This document shows, piece after piece, positions 8,646 to 16,221 of a DNA stretch of 56,493 nucleotides. Source of the stretch: Mesorhizobium sp. (lineage in GTDB: Bacteria > Pseudomonadota > Alphaproteobacteria > Rhizobiales > Rhizobiaceae); contig SAKE01000028.1 of assembly GCA_004017275.1 (NCBI GenBank), positions 1-56,493 on the forward strand. Reading direction: 5' to 3'. The position numbers were made by a program, and so were the translations under genes. The notes under the pieces were generated by a model that saw only the letters and a list, made by a program, of their open reading frames with translations, searched no databases and was not told where the DNA came from. The first letter of the stretch is position 1, and each line of letters begins with the position of its first letter.

Positions 8646-8691
8646 TGCCTAAAGCGCGTCGCATGAATCCATTTCGTCGCGACGCGCTTTA
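8646..8691. terminator. Long perfect hairpin between convergent exoX and lasso exporter genes
   Basis: CCTAAAGCGCGTCGC (8646-8660) pairs perfectly with GCGACGCGCTTTAGG (8677-8691) around a 16-base loop. It lies in the convergent gap and probably ends transcription from both sides. It also looks like a second dispersed rhizobial repeat type. Confidence 0.65.
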
Positions 8692-8702
8692 GGCTCGCCA
8701 GC

Positions 8703-10547
8703 TCACGCCACGTTGGCGGCTTCGCTCTCCGACTGTTCACCCGACAGCATCCTCGACAATCGGCTGCCGGCCTTTTCCTTCAGCCGTTGATACTGGCCGA
8801 CCTCGACGACACGGCCGTTTTCCATCGCCACCACCCAGTCGGCGAAGGCGATCATCGATGGCCGGTGCGCAATGGTCAGGATCGTCATCGTGCCGCGCAA
8901 TCCGTCGATCGACTTTGCGATCAGCGACTGGTTCTGCCAGTCGAGCGCGCTGGTTGCCTCGTCCAGGATGAGCAGGGACGGCTTGCGCAGCAGCGCGCGC
9001 GCAAGCGCAATGCGCTGGCGTTCGCCGCCTGACAGCCGCACGCCGCGGTCGCCGACCACCGTCTCGAGTCTGAGGTCGAGCCGTTCGACGAACTCTGCGG
9101 CATGCGCCGAGCGCAGCGCGGTCCACAGATCGTCATCGCTGGCCCGCGGCGCGGCAAGGCGCAGGTTCGCCGCAATCGTGTCATGCAGCAGGAACACGTC
9201 CTGCGGCACATAGGCCACCTGATCGCGCCAGCGGCGGCGGTTGCCGGCATCGATCTCGACGCCGTCGACGAGCATTTTGCCGGCGGTCGGTTCGAGCAGG
9301 CCAAGCAGCATGTCGGCGATCGTGCTCTTGCCCGATCCGGAGGGGCCGATCAGCGCGGTGACCTTACCGGCCGGCAGACCGAAGGTGATGCCGGCGACCA
9401 CGGCCTTGGCAGCGTCGTCGCCATATCCGAACGAAACGTCCCTGATGTTGAGCCCGGTGGCAAGCGACAGCTTACCGGCTTCCCCAACACCACCGTCATA
9501 CGGCTCGTGCTCGGCGTCGAACCGCGCCTGCAGGCCGCGCATCGCCGTATAGGCGGGCAGATTGATCAGCACCTGTTGAGCCTGCGTCTGCATGTCCATG
9601 AAGCGTGGTGCGATGCGCATGAAAACCAGGAGCAGGACGACAATCTCGGCCAGCGACAGGTTGAAGCGGACCAGCGCCACATAGATGAACAGGCTCAAGC
9701 CCACGACGCTCGCCACCTGGAACATCGCGGTGCCGATCGTGCTGTTGCGCACATAGTCGATGTTGTCGGCCTTCATCTTTTCAAGCGTCGACTGCAGCTG
9801 CGCGAAATAGCTGGCTTCAACGTTCAGGCTCTTGGCCACTTTGATGCCGCCGAGAAATTCCGAGACCGTCCGGTACTGATCCTGACGATTGGCGGTCAGC
9901 ACCCGGCCAAAGGCCGTGGCCCGCGTCCGGAACGGCTGCAGCGCCACGAACATCAGGATACCGATGACGACGGCAAACAGCGTCATGACCGGCGAGATGA
10001 ACATGGAAATCAGGAGATAGCCGGCCAGGAGCACGGCGATCTGCACCAGCATCAGCAGCGAGAAGGCGGCGCCCTGGACGCGGTCGATGTCGCCAGTCAG
10101 GGCATGATCGAGGTCGGAACTCCGCATGCGCGTAAAAACGCCCCAACGCGCCCTGCCGATGCTCTCGAACAGGTTCATGCGCACGCGGTTGATGAAATCG
10201 AACAGCAGTTTGGCCATGTAGACCGACTTGAAGCGGTTGAACGCGGCCTGCATCGCAACCAGCCCGACCAGTGCGCAGAGCACCGTCGTCAGTTGCAGCG
10301 TTCCGTCCGGCACCAGCCAGCGTACGTATTCATTGTTCGGCAGCCTGACCGCGAAATCCTGGTCGGAGCGGCCGACCAGATGTAGCAGCGGGATGAGCAG
10401 CAGGATGGAGATGCCTTCGGTCAGACTGCCGAGGATGAGGAAGAGCAGCGCCGTCCATGTTCGCCGACCGCCGATCTGGGCAATGACGGCGCCGAATGCG
10501 GCAATTTCTCGAAACAGCGACAGGCGAAGGATTGAGGACTTCGACAT
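8703..10547 (-). CDS. Lasso peptide ABC exporter (D protein)
   Basis: A 614-residue half-transporter with an N-terminal six-helix membrane domain (about residues 1-330) and a C-terminal ATPase domain. The latter has Walker A GPSGSGKST, signature LSGGERQRIALARALL, Walker B LLILDEATSALD and switch His in TIAHR. As the last gene of the lasso operon it should export the mature peptide and may give self-immunity. The start at MSKSSILRL (10547) lies eight bases after the kinase stop; a longer frame to 10649 would overlap the kinase gene heavily. No peptidase C39 domain is present, in line with leader removal by B1/B2. In isolation it could be read as a glycan or lipid flippase, but gene order argues for the peptide. 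Confidence 0.88.
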   Translation of the reverse strand: MSKSSILRLSLFREIAAFGAVIAQIGGRRTWTALLFLILGSLTEGISILLLIPLLHLVGRSDQDFAVRLPNNEYVRWLVPDGTLQLTTVLCALVGLVAMQAAFNRFKSVYMAKLLFDFINRVRMNLFESIGRARWGVFTRMRSSDLDHALTGDIDRVQGAAFSLLMLVQIAVLLAGYLLISMFISPVMTLFAVVIGILMFVALQPFRTRATAFGRVLTANRQDQYRTVSEFLGGIKVAKSLNVEASYFAQLQSTLEKMKADNIDYVRNSTIGTAMFQVASVVGLSLFIYVALVRFNLSLAEIVVLLLVFMRIAPRFMDMQTQAQQVLINLPAYTAMRGLQARFDAEHEPYDGGVGEAGKLSLATGLNIRDVSFGYGDDAAKAVVAGITFGLPAGKVTALIGPSGSGKSTIADMLLGLLEPTAGKMLVDGVEIDAGNRRRWRDQVAYVPQDVFLLHDTIAANLRLAAPRASDDDLWTALRSAHAAEFVERLDLRLETVVGDRGVRLSGGERQRIALARALLRKPSLLILDEATSALDWQNQSLIAKSIDGLRGTMTILTIAHRPSMIAFADWVVAMENGRVVEVGQYQRLKEKAGSRLSRMLSGEQSESEAANVA

Positions 10548-10555
10548 GGTTGCGC

Positions 10556-11557
10556 TCACGGCTGCCGGCTGTCGGCGGCCAGATCCCGGGTGATCAGTTC
10601 CACCGCCTCGCCGATCCTGCCGAGGGCCGTCGGAACTTCCAGCCGGCACACGCCGACATGGTTAGCAATCGCTGAACATTGGCGCAGGTGCATCGCCGCG
10701 AAATCCCCCGACAGGGCCGCGCGACCGAAACGCGCCACATAGGAGAATTTGATGATGGCCGGCAGGGCGGCGATGGCGGGCAAGGGCGTGATATCGGCCT
10801 TTTCGCCGCGCTCGAGGATATAGATCCTGGTCGCAGGCACCTTGTCGCCGGAAAAGTCACCGTTCAGGCGATGCTGCATCTTGTCGATCGCCGGATGCAC
10901 TTGCGGCCGCACTTCCGCTTGCCCGAGCGAGATCGCCGCCGCGGCGTCGGCCGCCAGCTTGATCTGCGGAAAGCCCGGAACGATCATCGGCTCGTTCGGA
11001 TCGGCGAGGTCCAGCGCCACCACGTCATCGGTAAGCAGCTGATGTCCGGCCCGGATCATCGCGCTTGCCGTCGTCGACTTGCCGGCGCCCTTGTCGCCCA
11101 TGAAGATGACGCCCGTGAATGTGGCGCTCGCGCCGGCGACGGCAATGGCGCTGGCATGCAGGACGAGCAGGCCGCGCCGGTGCAAGAGCAGCGCCATGAC
11201 CGGACCCAACAGCGGAAACGCGATCAGCGCGTCGTCGACGCCGGGCGCCGGTTCGATGTCGATGCGGCGGCCATCGCTGATCAGGAACGCGCCGACGGCA
11301 TGCCAGGCCAGATATTGGCGGTCCGGCTCGAAGCGGAAGTCGGTCGCAGCCTCGGGCGAGGGCTTTGGAAGGTCGATCGCGCCGACGGTGATCACGACAT
11401 CCGCAGCCCCCGGCGCCGCCGGCTCCAGTTCGGGCAACATCACCTCGGACGCGATGGTCAGGCCATAGGCTCGGTAGAAGCGGCGTTCTCGCATGGACCG
11501 GTCATGCGGACGGGGGTGATCATCGTATGCGGCGAGCGGCTCGTGGCGAGGCATCAT
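10556..11557 (-). CDS. HPr-kinase-like lasso peptide kinase (K protein)
   Basis: A 333-residue protein related to the C-terminal domain of HPr kinase/phosphorylase. A conserved LLVLHASAIAV segment precedes the P-loop GDKGAGKST at about residues 150-160, followed by LLTDDVVALDL. In paeninodin-type clusters this kinase phosphorylates the C-terminal Ser of the precursor, and the precursor here ends in Ser. The ATG at 11557 overlaps the TGA of the cyclase gene (ATGA), so translation is coupled; an upstream frame to 11815 lies inside the cyclase gene. True HPr kinases of proteobacteria are much closer to HprK and sit with PTS genes, so this is a tailoring enzyme by context. Confidence 0.87.
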   Translation of the reverse strand: MMPRHEPLAAYDDHPRPHDRSMRERRFYRAYGLTIASEVMLPELEPAAPGAADVVITVGAIDLPKPSPEAATDFRFEPDRQYLAWHAVGAFLISDGRRIDIEPAPGVDDALIAFPLLGPVMALLLHRRGLLVLHASAIAVAGASATFTGVIFMGDKGAGKSTTASAMIRAGHQLLTDDVVALDLADPNEPMIVPGFPQIKLAADAAAAISLGQAEVRPQVHPAIDKMQHRLNGDFSGDKVPATRIYILERGEKADITPLPAIAALPAIIKFSYVARFGRAALSGDFAAMHLRQCSAIANHVGVCRLEVPTALGRIGEAVELITRDLAADSRQP

Positions 11558-13470
11558 GCGGGGCTCCCGCCGTGCTGGAGTTGCCGCAGCCAGAGCGACA
11601 GCGAGGCCGAGCGCCAGACATACTGGACGTCCAGGGGGGCTGCCTGATCGGGCTGGCGCAGCAGCCGCGCATAGGCAGCACTCACCTGAGGCAGATTGAC
11701 GTAGGGCGCGATGCGGCTCGCATCCGAGACCAGCAGCTGTTCCAGCAGGTCGCGATGGTTGCGCAGCATGCCGTTGACGAGATTGGCGGTGAAATCGATC
11801 TTGTCGCGCCGCCACTGCACCGCCGTCGGCAGGACGCCTTGCATGGCGCGGCGCAGCACATAGCGGCCAAAGCCGTGGCTCAGCTTCTCCTCACCCGGCA
11901 GCGCCAGGCAGAACTCGACCAGCGGCTTGTCCCAGAACGGGTAGCGCGGCTCGACGCCGAAATTGGCCGCGGCCTTGTCGAGAACCTCGAAAGCATGCGG
12001 GACATAGCCGTTCGACAGGATCCAGCGATGGCTCAAGGCGTCGCTGGCCTGGACGCCGGGCGGCATATAGCCGGCCCGGTGAAACCGGTCGACAAGCTCG
12101 GTGCGCCTGGCCAGATCCGGATTGATCAGGTCGCGCCAGCTTCGGCCGCGCGGTACCTGCTTGCGAAACCTGTTCAGCGCACGGTTCGCCAGATGTCGCA
12201 GCTTGGCGATGCGCCAGGCCGGCCCGTAGAGGGTCAGGAACTGGAAATACAGGCCAAGCGTGCTGTCGCCATAGGTGTTGGAGGCGCTGCGGATCTCGCG
12301 CCACAGATCCGTCCATCTGCCGGCATTGGCAAGCTCGTGCAGATGGCCGTGGCCTTGGGAAACGACCTCGTCGCCGCCATGACCGTCCAGCAGCACCTTG
12401 ATGCCCTTGGCGCCGGCAGTCCGGTAGATGCCGCGGGTGAGCGTCAGGCCCGGCGCTAGGAACGTTCCTTCCTGTTCTTCCAGCACGCGTTCGAATTCAG
12501 CGAAAGGCGCATAGTCGCCAACCGGAATCAGCGTCGCGTCGACCTTCTGGTGGTCGAGAACGGCATCGATGAAGAGCCGCTCATCCATCGGCGAGCCTTT
12601 CTCGAAAATCAGCGAGAAGGTTGGCAGCTTCGGCCTGCGCGCGGCGGCGTTCTGCAGGCCGGCGACACAGGCGATCGACGAGGAATCGAGGCCGCCGCTC
12701 AGCATTGCGCCTACCGCCTGACTTCCCCGCATGCGGTTGCGCACCGATTGCGAGAACAGATGGGCGAATTCCTCCGATGCATCCGACCGCAAGGGCCGCG
12801 CCGACGGCTCGATCTGCCAGTATCGGCGCAGCACCACCTGTTGTGCGGTGACGGTGAGGCTGTGGCGGGCCGGCAGGCTGAATATATCGCTATAGGGCGT
12901 AGATTGCGGGTCGTCGGGAAGCCCGGCCAGAAACCCGGAAATCCGGTGCTCGCTGATATCTGTGCCGACCCCTTCGACGCCCAGGATCGGCCCTATCTCC
13001 GAAGCAAAGGAAAAACGCCGGTCCGCCGCGTGGTAGTAGAATGGCTTGACCCCGAAATGATCGCGCGCGCAAAAAAGCGATTGCCGTTCGCCATCCCAGA
13101 TGGCGAACGCGAAATCGCCCTGCAGATGCTCTGGGCAGGCTTCGCCCCAGCGCAGATAGGCCCGCATCACCACGATCGCGTCGGCGACCGACTGGTCGCG
13201 GATGCCGAGCCTGGCCAGCAGCTCATCGCGGTTATCCAGCCGGCAATCGGCGGTGATGGCGAGCTTGCCGCCAGCCATCGTCAGCGGACCGGGACCGGCT
13301 TCGTCTGTTGTGTTGAGCCAAGCGTGGCCAAGGACGATGTTGGCGTCCAGCCACCACGAACTGCCGTCGGGACCACGATGGCGCATGCGCGCCAGCATTT
13401 GCTGAATGTCGGCCGCCGCGACCGCCCGTGCGTGTCCTCCGCGCAGCAGAATCCCGGCGACGCCACTCAT
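11554..13470 (-). CDS. Lasso peptide macrocyclase, asparagine synthetase B-like (C protein)
   Basis: A 638-residue asparagine-synthetase homologue. The N-terminal glutaminase-like domain (about 1-210) begins MSGVAG, so the Cys2 nucleophile of glutamine-dependent AsnB is missing and ammonia release is unlikely. The C-terminal synthetase domain has the PP-loop LSGGLDSSSIACVAG near residue 257 and DGHGGDEVVSQGHGH later. In lasso pathways this enzyme adenylates the Asp or Glu side chain and joins it to the core N-terminus. The gene starts with ATGA overlap on B2 and ends with ATGA overlap on K. Position, missing Cys2 and a neighbouring precursor distinguish it from primary metabolism AsnB. Confidence 0.93.
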   Translation of the reverse strand: MSGVAGILLRGGHARAVAAADIQQMLARMRHRGPDGSSWWLDANIVLGHAWLNTTDEAGPGPLTMAGGKLAITADCRLDNRDELLARLGIRDQSVADAIVVMRAYLRWGEACPEHLQGDFAFAIWDGERQSLFCARDHFGVKPFYYHAADRRFSFASEIGPILGVEGVGTDISEHRISGFLAGLPDDPQSTPYSDIFSLPARHSLTVTAQQVVLRRYWQIEPSARPLRSDASEEFAHLFSQSVRNRMRGSQAVGAMLSGGLDSSSIACVAGLQNAAARRPKLPTFSLIFEKGSPMDERLFIDAVLDHQKVDATLIPVGDYAPFAEFERVLEEQEGTFLAPGLTLTRGIYRTAGAKGIKVLLDGHGGDEVVSQGHGHLHELANAGRWTDLWREIRSASNTYGDSTLGLYFQFLTLYGPAWRIAKLRHLANRALNRFRKQVPRGRSWRDLINPDLARRTELVDRFHRAGYMPPGVQASDALSHRWILSNGYVPHAFEVLDKAAANFGVEPRYPFWDKPLVEFCLALPGEEKLSHGFGRYVLRRAMQGVLPTAVQWRRDKIDFTANLVNGMLRNHRDLLEQLLVSDASRIAPYVNLPQVSAAYARLLRQPDQAAPLDVQYVWRSASLSLWLRQLQHGGSPA

Positions 13471-13982
13471 CGGCTGCCGTGATCGACGAGATGGGCGAAA
13501 CCGTCGATCGATCCGCCGAGCACGATATGGTTGTCGCTGACCAGCCAGGCATGTGCTCTTAGCTCGCCCGTGCCGCGCTCGATGCCGATGCGGATCGTCG
13601 ATTCATTGCCCTGGCGGGCGAGAATGTATTGGCCCGAGAGCGCCTGGGTCAGGCAGGTGGCGTAAGGGACGAAACGGGCCGCGGCGGCAACACCCCAGGC
13701 GACACGCCGCAACTCGCCCATTGAGGCACACTGACGCGTGTCGAGCCGCGTCACCAGGCTGCGGACACGGTTATAGGACAAGAGCGTCAGCCCCAGCCGA
13801 ACCGCAGCGACCACCAGCAGGCAGCGGGCAAGGAAGATCATGTCCGAGCCGCTCAACGAGAAAATCCTGACCAGCCCGCGCCGGTTCCCCCGACGCCTCG
13901 TCGGCTTCGGGCTTCTTTCCGTCGCGGGTTCCTGCCGCAAAGCCATGGTCTTTTGCGGAACCGGCTTAGACAAGTGCCTCAT
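13467..13982 (-). CDS. Lasso leader peptidase, transglutaminase-like (B2 protein)
   Basis: A 171-residue cysteine-protease-fold protein. The catalytic Cys lies in PYATCLTQALSGQYILARQG and the His in AHAWLVSDN; a nearby Asp should complete the triad. It cuts the leader from the precursor with help from B1. The N-terminus is extended by about 45 basic residues before the usual hydrophobic start (MIFLARCLLVVAAVRLGL), so the true start could be further in. I chose the ATG at 13982, which has GAGG seven or eight bases upstream; an in-frame TTG lies at 13997. It overlaps B1 by 17 bases and the cyclase gene by four. Confidence 0.9.
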   Translation of the reverse strand: MRHLSKPVPQKTMALRQEPATERSPKPTRRRGNRRGLVRIFSLSGSDMIFLARCLLVVAAVRLGLTLLSYNRVRSLVTRLDTRQCASMGELRRVAWGVAAAARFVPYATCLTQALSGQYILARQGNESTIRIGIERGTGELRAHAWLVSDNHIVLGGSIDGFAHLVDHGSR

Positions 13983-14280
13983 GATGCAGCCTCGCAAGCC
14001 CGTTATCGGCCAGGCCTTTCAGCAATGCGTCGACGTCGGCCCGGCAGCGCTCCGGGTCGACATTGTAGCGCGCAAGCACGGCGCTACGGATGTCGGCGAT
14101 CGACCTGGGTTCCTGGATCAGCTCCCAGATGAAGGCGCCGACGCCATTCAGGCTGTAATAGACGTTGGATTTGAGATTGAGCAGCGCCAGGCCATTGCCG
14201 AACTCGCAAGCCACGGCATCCTTGGTCGCACTCACACCAACATGGTCGGCCAAATCATGGCCGGATAGCTTCCAATTCAT
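13966..14280 (-). CDS. Lasso leader-binding protein, PqqD-like (B1 protein)
   Basis: The 104-residue product matches the PqqD/RRE fold: an N-terminal beta region (VACEFGNGLALLNLKSNVYYSLNGVGAFIWELI, split here only by description) followed by a helical bundle ending LARLHHEALV. The motif YYSLNGVGAFIW is typical of lasso B1 proteins. It binds the precursor leader and presents it to B2 and the cyclase. It is the first enzyme gene after the precursor, 137 bases downstream of it, and overlaps B2 by 17 bases. Confidence 0.9.
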   Translation of the reverse strand: MNWKLSGHDLADHVGVSATKDAVACEFGNGLALLNLKSNVYYSLNGVGAFIWELIQEPRSIADIRSAVLARYNVDPERCRADVDALLKGLADNGLARLHHEALV

Positions 14281-14327
14281 CCCAAAACCTCGCTAACAAA
14301 ACGCTTCGACAGTTCCAGGTAGCAGAG

Positions 14328-14359
14328 CGGGAGTCGGAGGTTTTTGGCCCCCGACCCTC
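14328..14359 (-). promoter_or_regulatory. Imperfect hairpin between lasso precursor and B1 genes
   Basis: GGGAGTCGGAGG and GGCCCCCGACCCTC can form an imperfect stem around TTTTT. No U-run follows on the minus strand, so it is more likely a processing or mRNA-stability element that favours precursor over enzyme expression than a full terminator. Confidence 0.35.
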
Positions 14360-14417
14360 TTAAATCTTTCGAATCCAGAGTCTCAACGCGTCACTCCGGA
14401 CTGGAAATTCTATAGGC

Positions 14418-14570
14418 TCAGGAGAACGTCAGGTCGCCAATCGGCGTGTGCGCGGGGAACGATGCGTCGATCGCCGTGCTGCCGCCGCCGCCTTGGGTGA
14501 TGGTTTCAATCGAACCATGCACCGTCAGGCTTGGTGTTTCGTACTCATGCTTTTCAACATTCTGTTCCAT
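14418..14570 (-). CDS. Lasso peptide precursor (A gene), 50 residues
   Basis: The minus-strand frame reads ATG at 14570 to TGA at 14418, with ribosome binding site GGAGAG five bases upstream. The leader is 26 residues and contains YETPSLTVHGSIETIT, a perfect match to the lasso leader pattern YxxPxLxxxGxxxxxT, with Thr25 at position -2. The predicted core is 24 residues. The ring segment is GGGGSTAID, giving a Gly1 to Asp9 isopeptide; Asp9 is the only acidic residue at positions 7-9. The tail is ASFPAHTPIGDLTFS. The terminal Ser is the expected phosphorylation site of the linked kinase. The layout resembles paeninodin (nine-residue Asp ring, terminal Ser). Cleavage is expected between Gln26 and Gly27. 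The gene is below usual gene-calling length and is overlain by a meaningless plus-strand frame. Confidence 0.94.
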   Translation of the reverse strand: MEQNVEKHEYETPSLTVHGSIETITQGGGGSTAIDASFPAHTPIGDLTFS

Positions 14571-15017
14571 TTTACTCTCCGATAAAGACTGGAAACGGCC
14601 TGTCGAGTGCCGTCAGCATTTATTGCTGCAGCGCAATAGCTGCATAGCAGCATTTATGAGTCAAGACTGTTTTACTAACTATTAATCAATTCCGGATTGC
14701 TGGTGTCACCATATGTGTGGGGCTTCCGCCTAAAACCGGACATTTTTCTGGAGCCGGTTCAAAGACGATGTCGATGCATGCTTTTTAAGCATTTGATTTT
14801 GCCTTCATAAATAGATCGCTTTGCCGCCTCTTTTCTAGCCATCGCCAATAGGGAGACTTGTTACCCGCCCTCTGGCCGATCTCGATAAACGCCGCGGTTA
14901 CAAAATACCGCACTGCAAAAGGAAAGGCTTTACGGCGCCAAGGTTTTTGGTGATGCTTACTCGCACTTGCAGCATAAACGTCGCGCAAATCGATTTCTTT
15001 GGGAGACAGTGCGCTAA
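14571..15017. other. Lasso cluster divergent promoter region
   Basis: This 447-base region separates the precursor from the N gene. It is more AT-rich than its surroundings near 14640-14700. It holds a PhaR-like box at 14624-14635, a degenerate second box at 14641-14652, and the doubtful 84-codon frame described separately. Confidence 0.5.
14624..14635 (-). promoter_or_regulatory. PhaR/AniA-like box upstream of lasso precursor
   Basis: On the minus strand TGCGCTGCAGCA fits TGCRNYGCASMA, inside the inverted repeat ATTGC-6-GCAAT (14622-14637). Its centre is 60 bases upstream of the precursor start, the same as for exoY. A second copy with one mismatch (TGCATAGCAGCA, plus strand) follows at 14641-14652. 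Confidence 0.55.
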
Positions 15018-15039
15018 ATGGCCTTGCCGGATGGTTCAT
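14785..15039 (-). CDS. Doubtful 84-codon basic protein
   Basis: The frame encodes a basic protein with an amphipathic look (AFPFAVRYFVTAAFIEIGQR, then SPYWRWLEKRRQ). It shows no lasso leader motif and no domain I recognise. Its ATG lies inside the start of the divergent N gene (22-base overlap), which is unusual. No good ribosome binding site was seen. It could be a real small gene, a decayed gene, or chance. Confidence 0.28.
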   Translation of the reverse strand: MNHPARPFSALSPKEIDLRDVYAASASKHHQKPWRRKAFPFAVRYFVTAAFIEIGQRAGNKSPYWRWLEKRRQSDLFMKAKSNA

Positions 15040-16148
15040 TCGACCGATTGCGCGCCGCCGACTGTGCCGATGAGGTGGCCTATGTGCAGGCCTGCCTGCG
15101 GTTGTATTTCGCGGGGCCGCTCGCCGCCGCGGGCGACGTGTCGATGCGCGGTCTTGATGATGCCAAAATTGCCGACATTGCCAGGCTGAACAAGGTCGCC
15201 ACCTTTGTCCTCAAGGCCCTTTCGCGCGCACCCGCGCAGGAGAGGCCGACTGAGCTTTTCCAATGGCTCGACACCTACCGCAGGAGAACGGTTTCGATGA
15301 ATGCGTCCTGCATCATGGATTCGATGGCGATCCATGAGGTGCTGCGCGCCAGCGAGATCGATTTCGTTTTTCTGAAGGGTCCGTTCCAGCAGCAGCTGCT
15401 TTATGGCGACCACTTCATGAAGCCCTCAGGCGATGTCGACATTCTGGTTTCGCCGCTTGGATTTTTCAGGGCGCGCGATGCGCTTCGCACGATCGGCTAC
15501 GAGGTATCAGGCAAGTCGCGGTCCGTCTGGTGGATACGCTTCCTCGGTGAACAGCACATGACCCGCGGCGACGGGCCAAAACCGTCCACGGTCGATCTTC
15601 ACTACCGCCTTCAGCAGCCTGGTTCACCGAGCCCGCGCGACGCGGACGGGTTTCTGCGGCGTAAGCGACAGGTCGAAATCGCCGGTGCGCCGGTGCCGTT
15701 CACCTCGGCTGCCGATACCTTGCTTTTGTCGTGCATCAGCGTCGCCAAGGCGCTTTTCAACCGGGAACCCTGTGCGGGCTACGTCTGCGATATCAGGGCC
15801 AGCGCCAGCAGCCTCGACGAAGCGGATCAGCAACGTGTGCTCGATGTCGCAACCGCGCAGGGATTGGATGACACGCTGCTGTTCGGCCTGCGCGCCGCCG
15901 ATGTTCTGCTCGGCGGCGCCGGCACCCTGCTGTCGGAGCGAGCGACCCGGATCCTGTCGCGCATCGGCAATGAGGATCTGCTCAACATGGTCATCGCGCC
16001 GTGGCTGCCGTCGCTACGGTGGCCGCAGCGGCGAACGGTGTTGTGGGAACTGTGCGGCCGCGCGCCGGTCCGCTATCTGGCCGAAGCCGGCTGGGCGGCG
16101 TCCGCCGACATCAGCCGCCGCATCTTTGAACGGCCGGGCAATCACTGA
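15018..16148 (+). CDS. Nucleotidyltransferase-family protein of the lasso cluster (N protein)
   Basis: A 376-residue NTP_transf_5-type protein. The core runs from FVFLKGPFQQQLLYGDHF to KPSGDVDILVSPLGFF, where the GDVDIL motif supplies the metal-binding Asp pair. A Trp-rich segment and DLHYRL follow, with a helical C-terminal half. Homologues sit next to HPr-kinase-like genes in paeninodin/pseudomycoidin-type lasso clusters. From memory, the pseudomycoidin homologue is linked to adding hexoses to the phosphorylated peptide; I cannot verify this here. The gene is divergent from the precursor. The ATG at 15018 has GGGAGA about 11 bases upstream. The next gene is a glycosyltransferase 73 bases downstream, so the two may act together. 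Confidence 0.82.
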   Translation: MALPDGSFDRLRAADCADEVAYVQACLRLYFAGPLAAAGDVSMRGLDDAKIADIARLNKVATFVLKALSRAPAQERPTELFQWLDTYRRRTVSMNASCIMDSMAIHEVLRASEIDFVFLKGPFQQQLLYGDHFMKPSGDVDILVSPLGFFRARDALRTIGYEVSGKSRSVWWIRFLGEQHMTRGDGPKPSTVDLHYRLQQPGSPSPRDADGFLRRKRQVEIAGAPVPFTSAADTLLLSCISVAKALFNREPCAGYVCDIRASASSLDEADQQRVLDVATAQGLDDTLLFGLRAADVLLGGAGTLLSERATRILSRIGNEDLLNMVIAPWLPSLRWPQRRTVLWELCGRAPVRYLAEAGWAASADISRRIFERPGNH

Positions 16149-16221
16149 TGGCAGTTCTACCGGGCATCGAACGAGTACGGGGCGAGGGCAAATCGATATC
16201 ACCTGTACGAGAGGCAAACCC

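Noticed and set aside
10556..11557. True HPr kinase partner for the HPr gene at 44123
   Set aside because: It is 33 kb away, is translationally coupled to the lasso cyclase gene, and resembles lasso kinases; the terminal Ser of the precursor is the better target.
14446..14685. Plus-strand 79-codon frame across the lasso precursor
   Set aside because: It is antisense to the precursor, has no ribosome binding site and no protein-like pattern; the minus-strand precursor explains the sequence.
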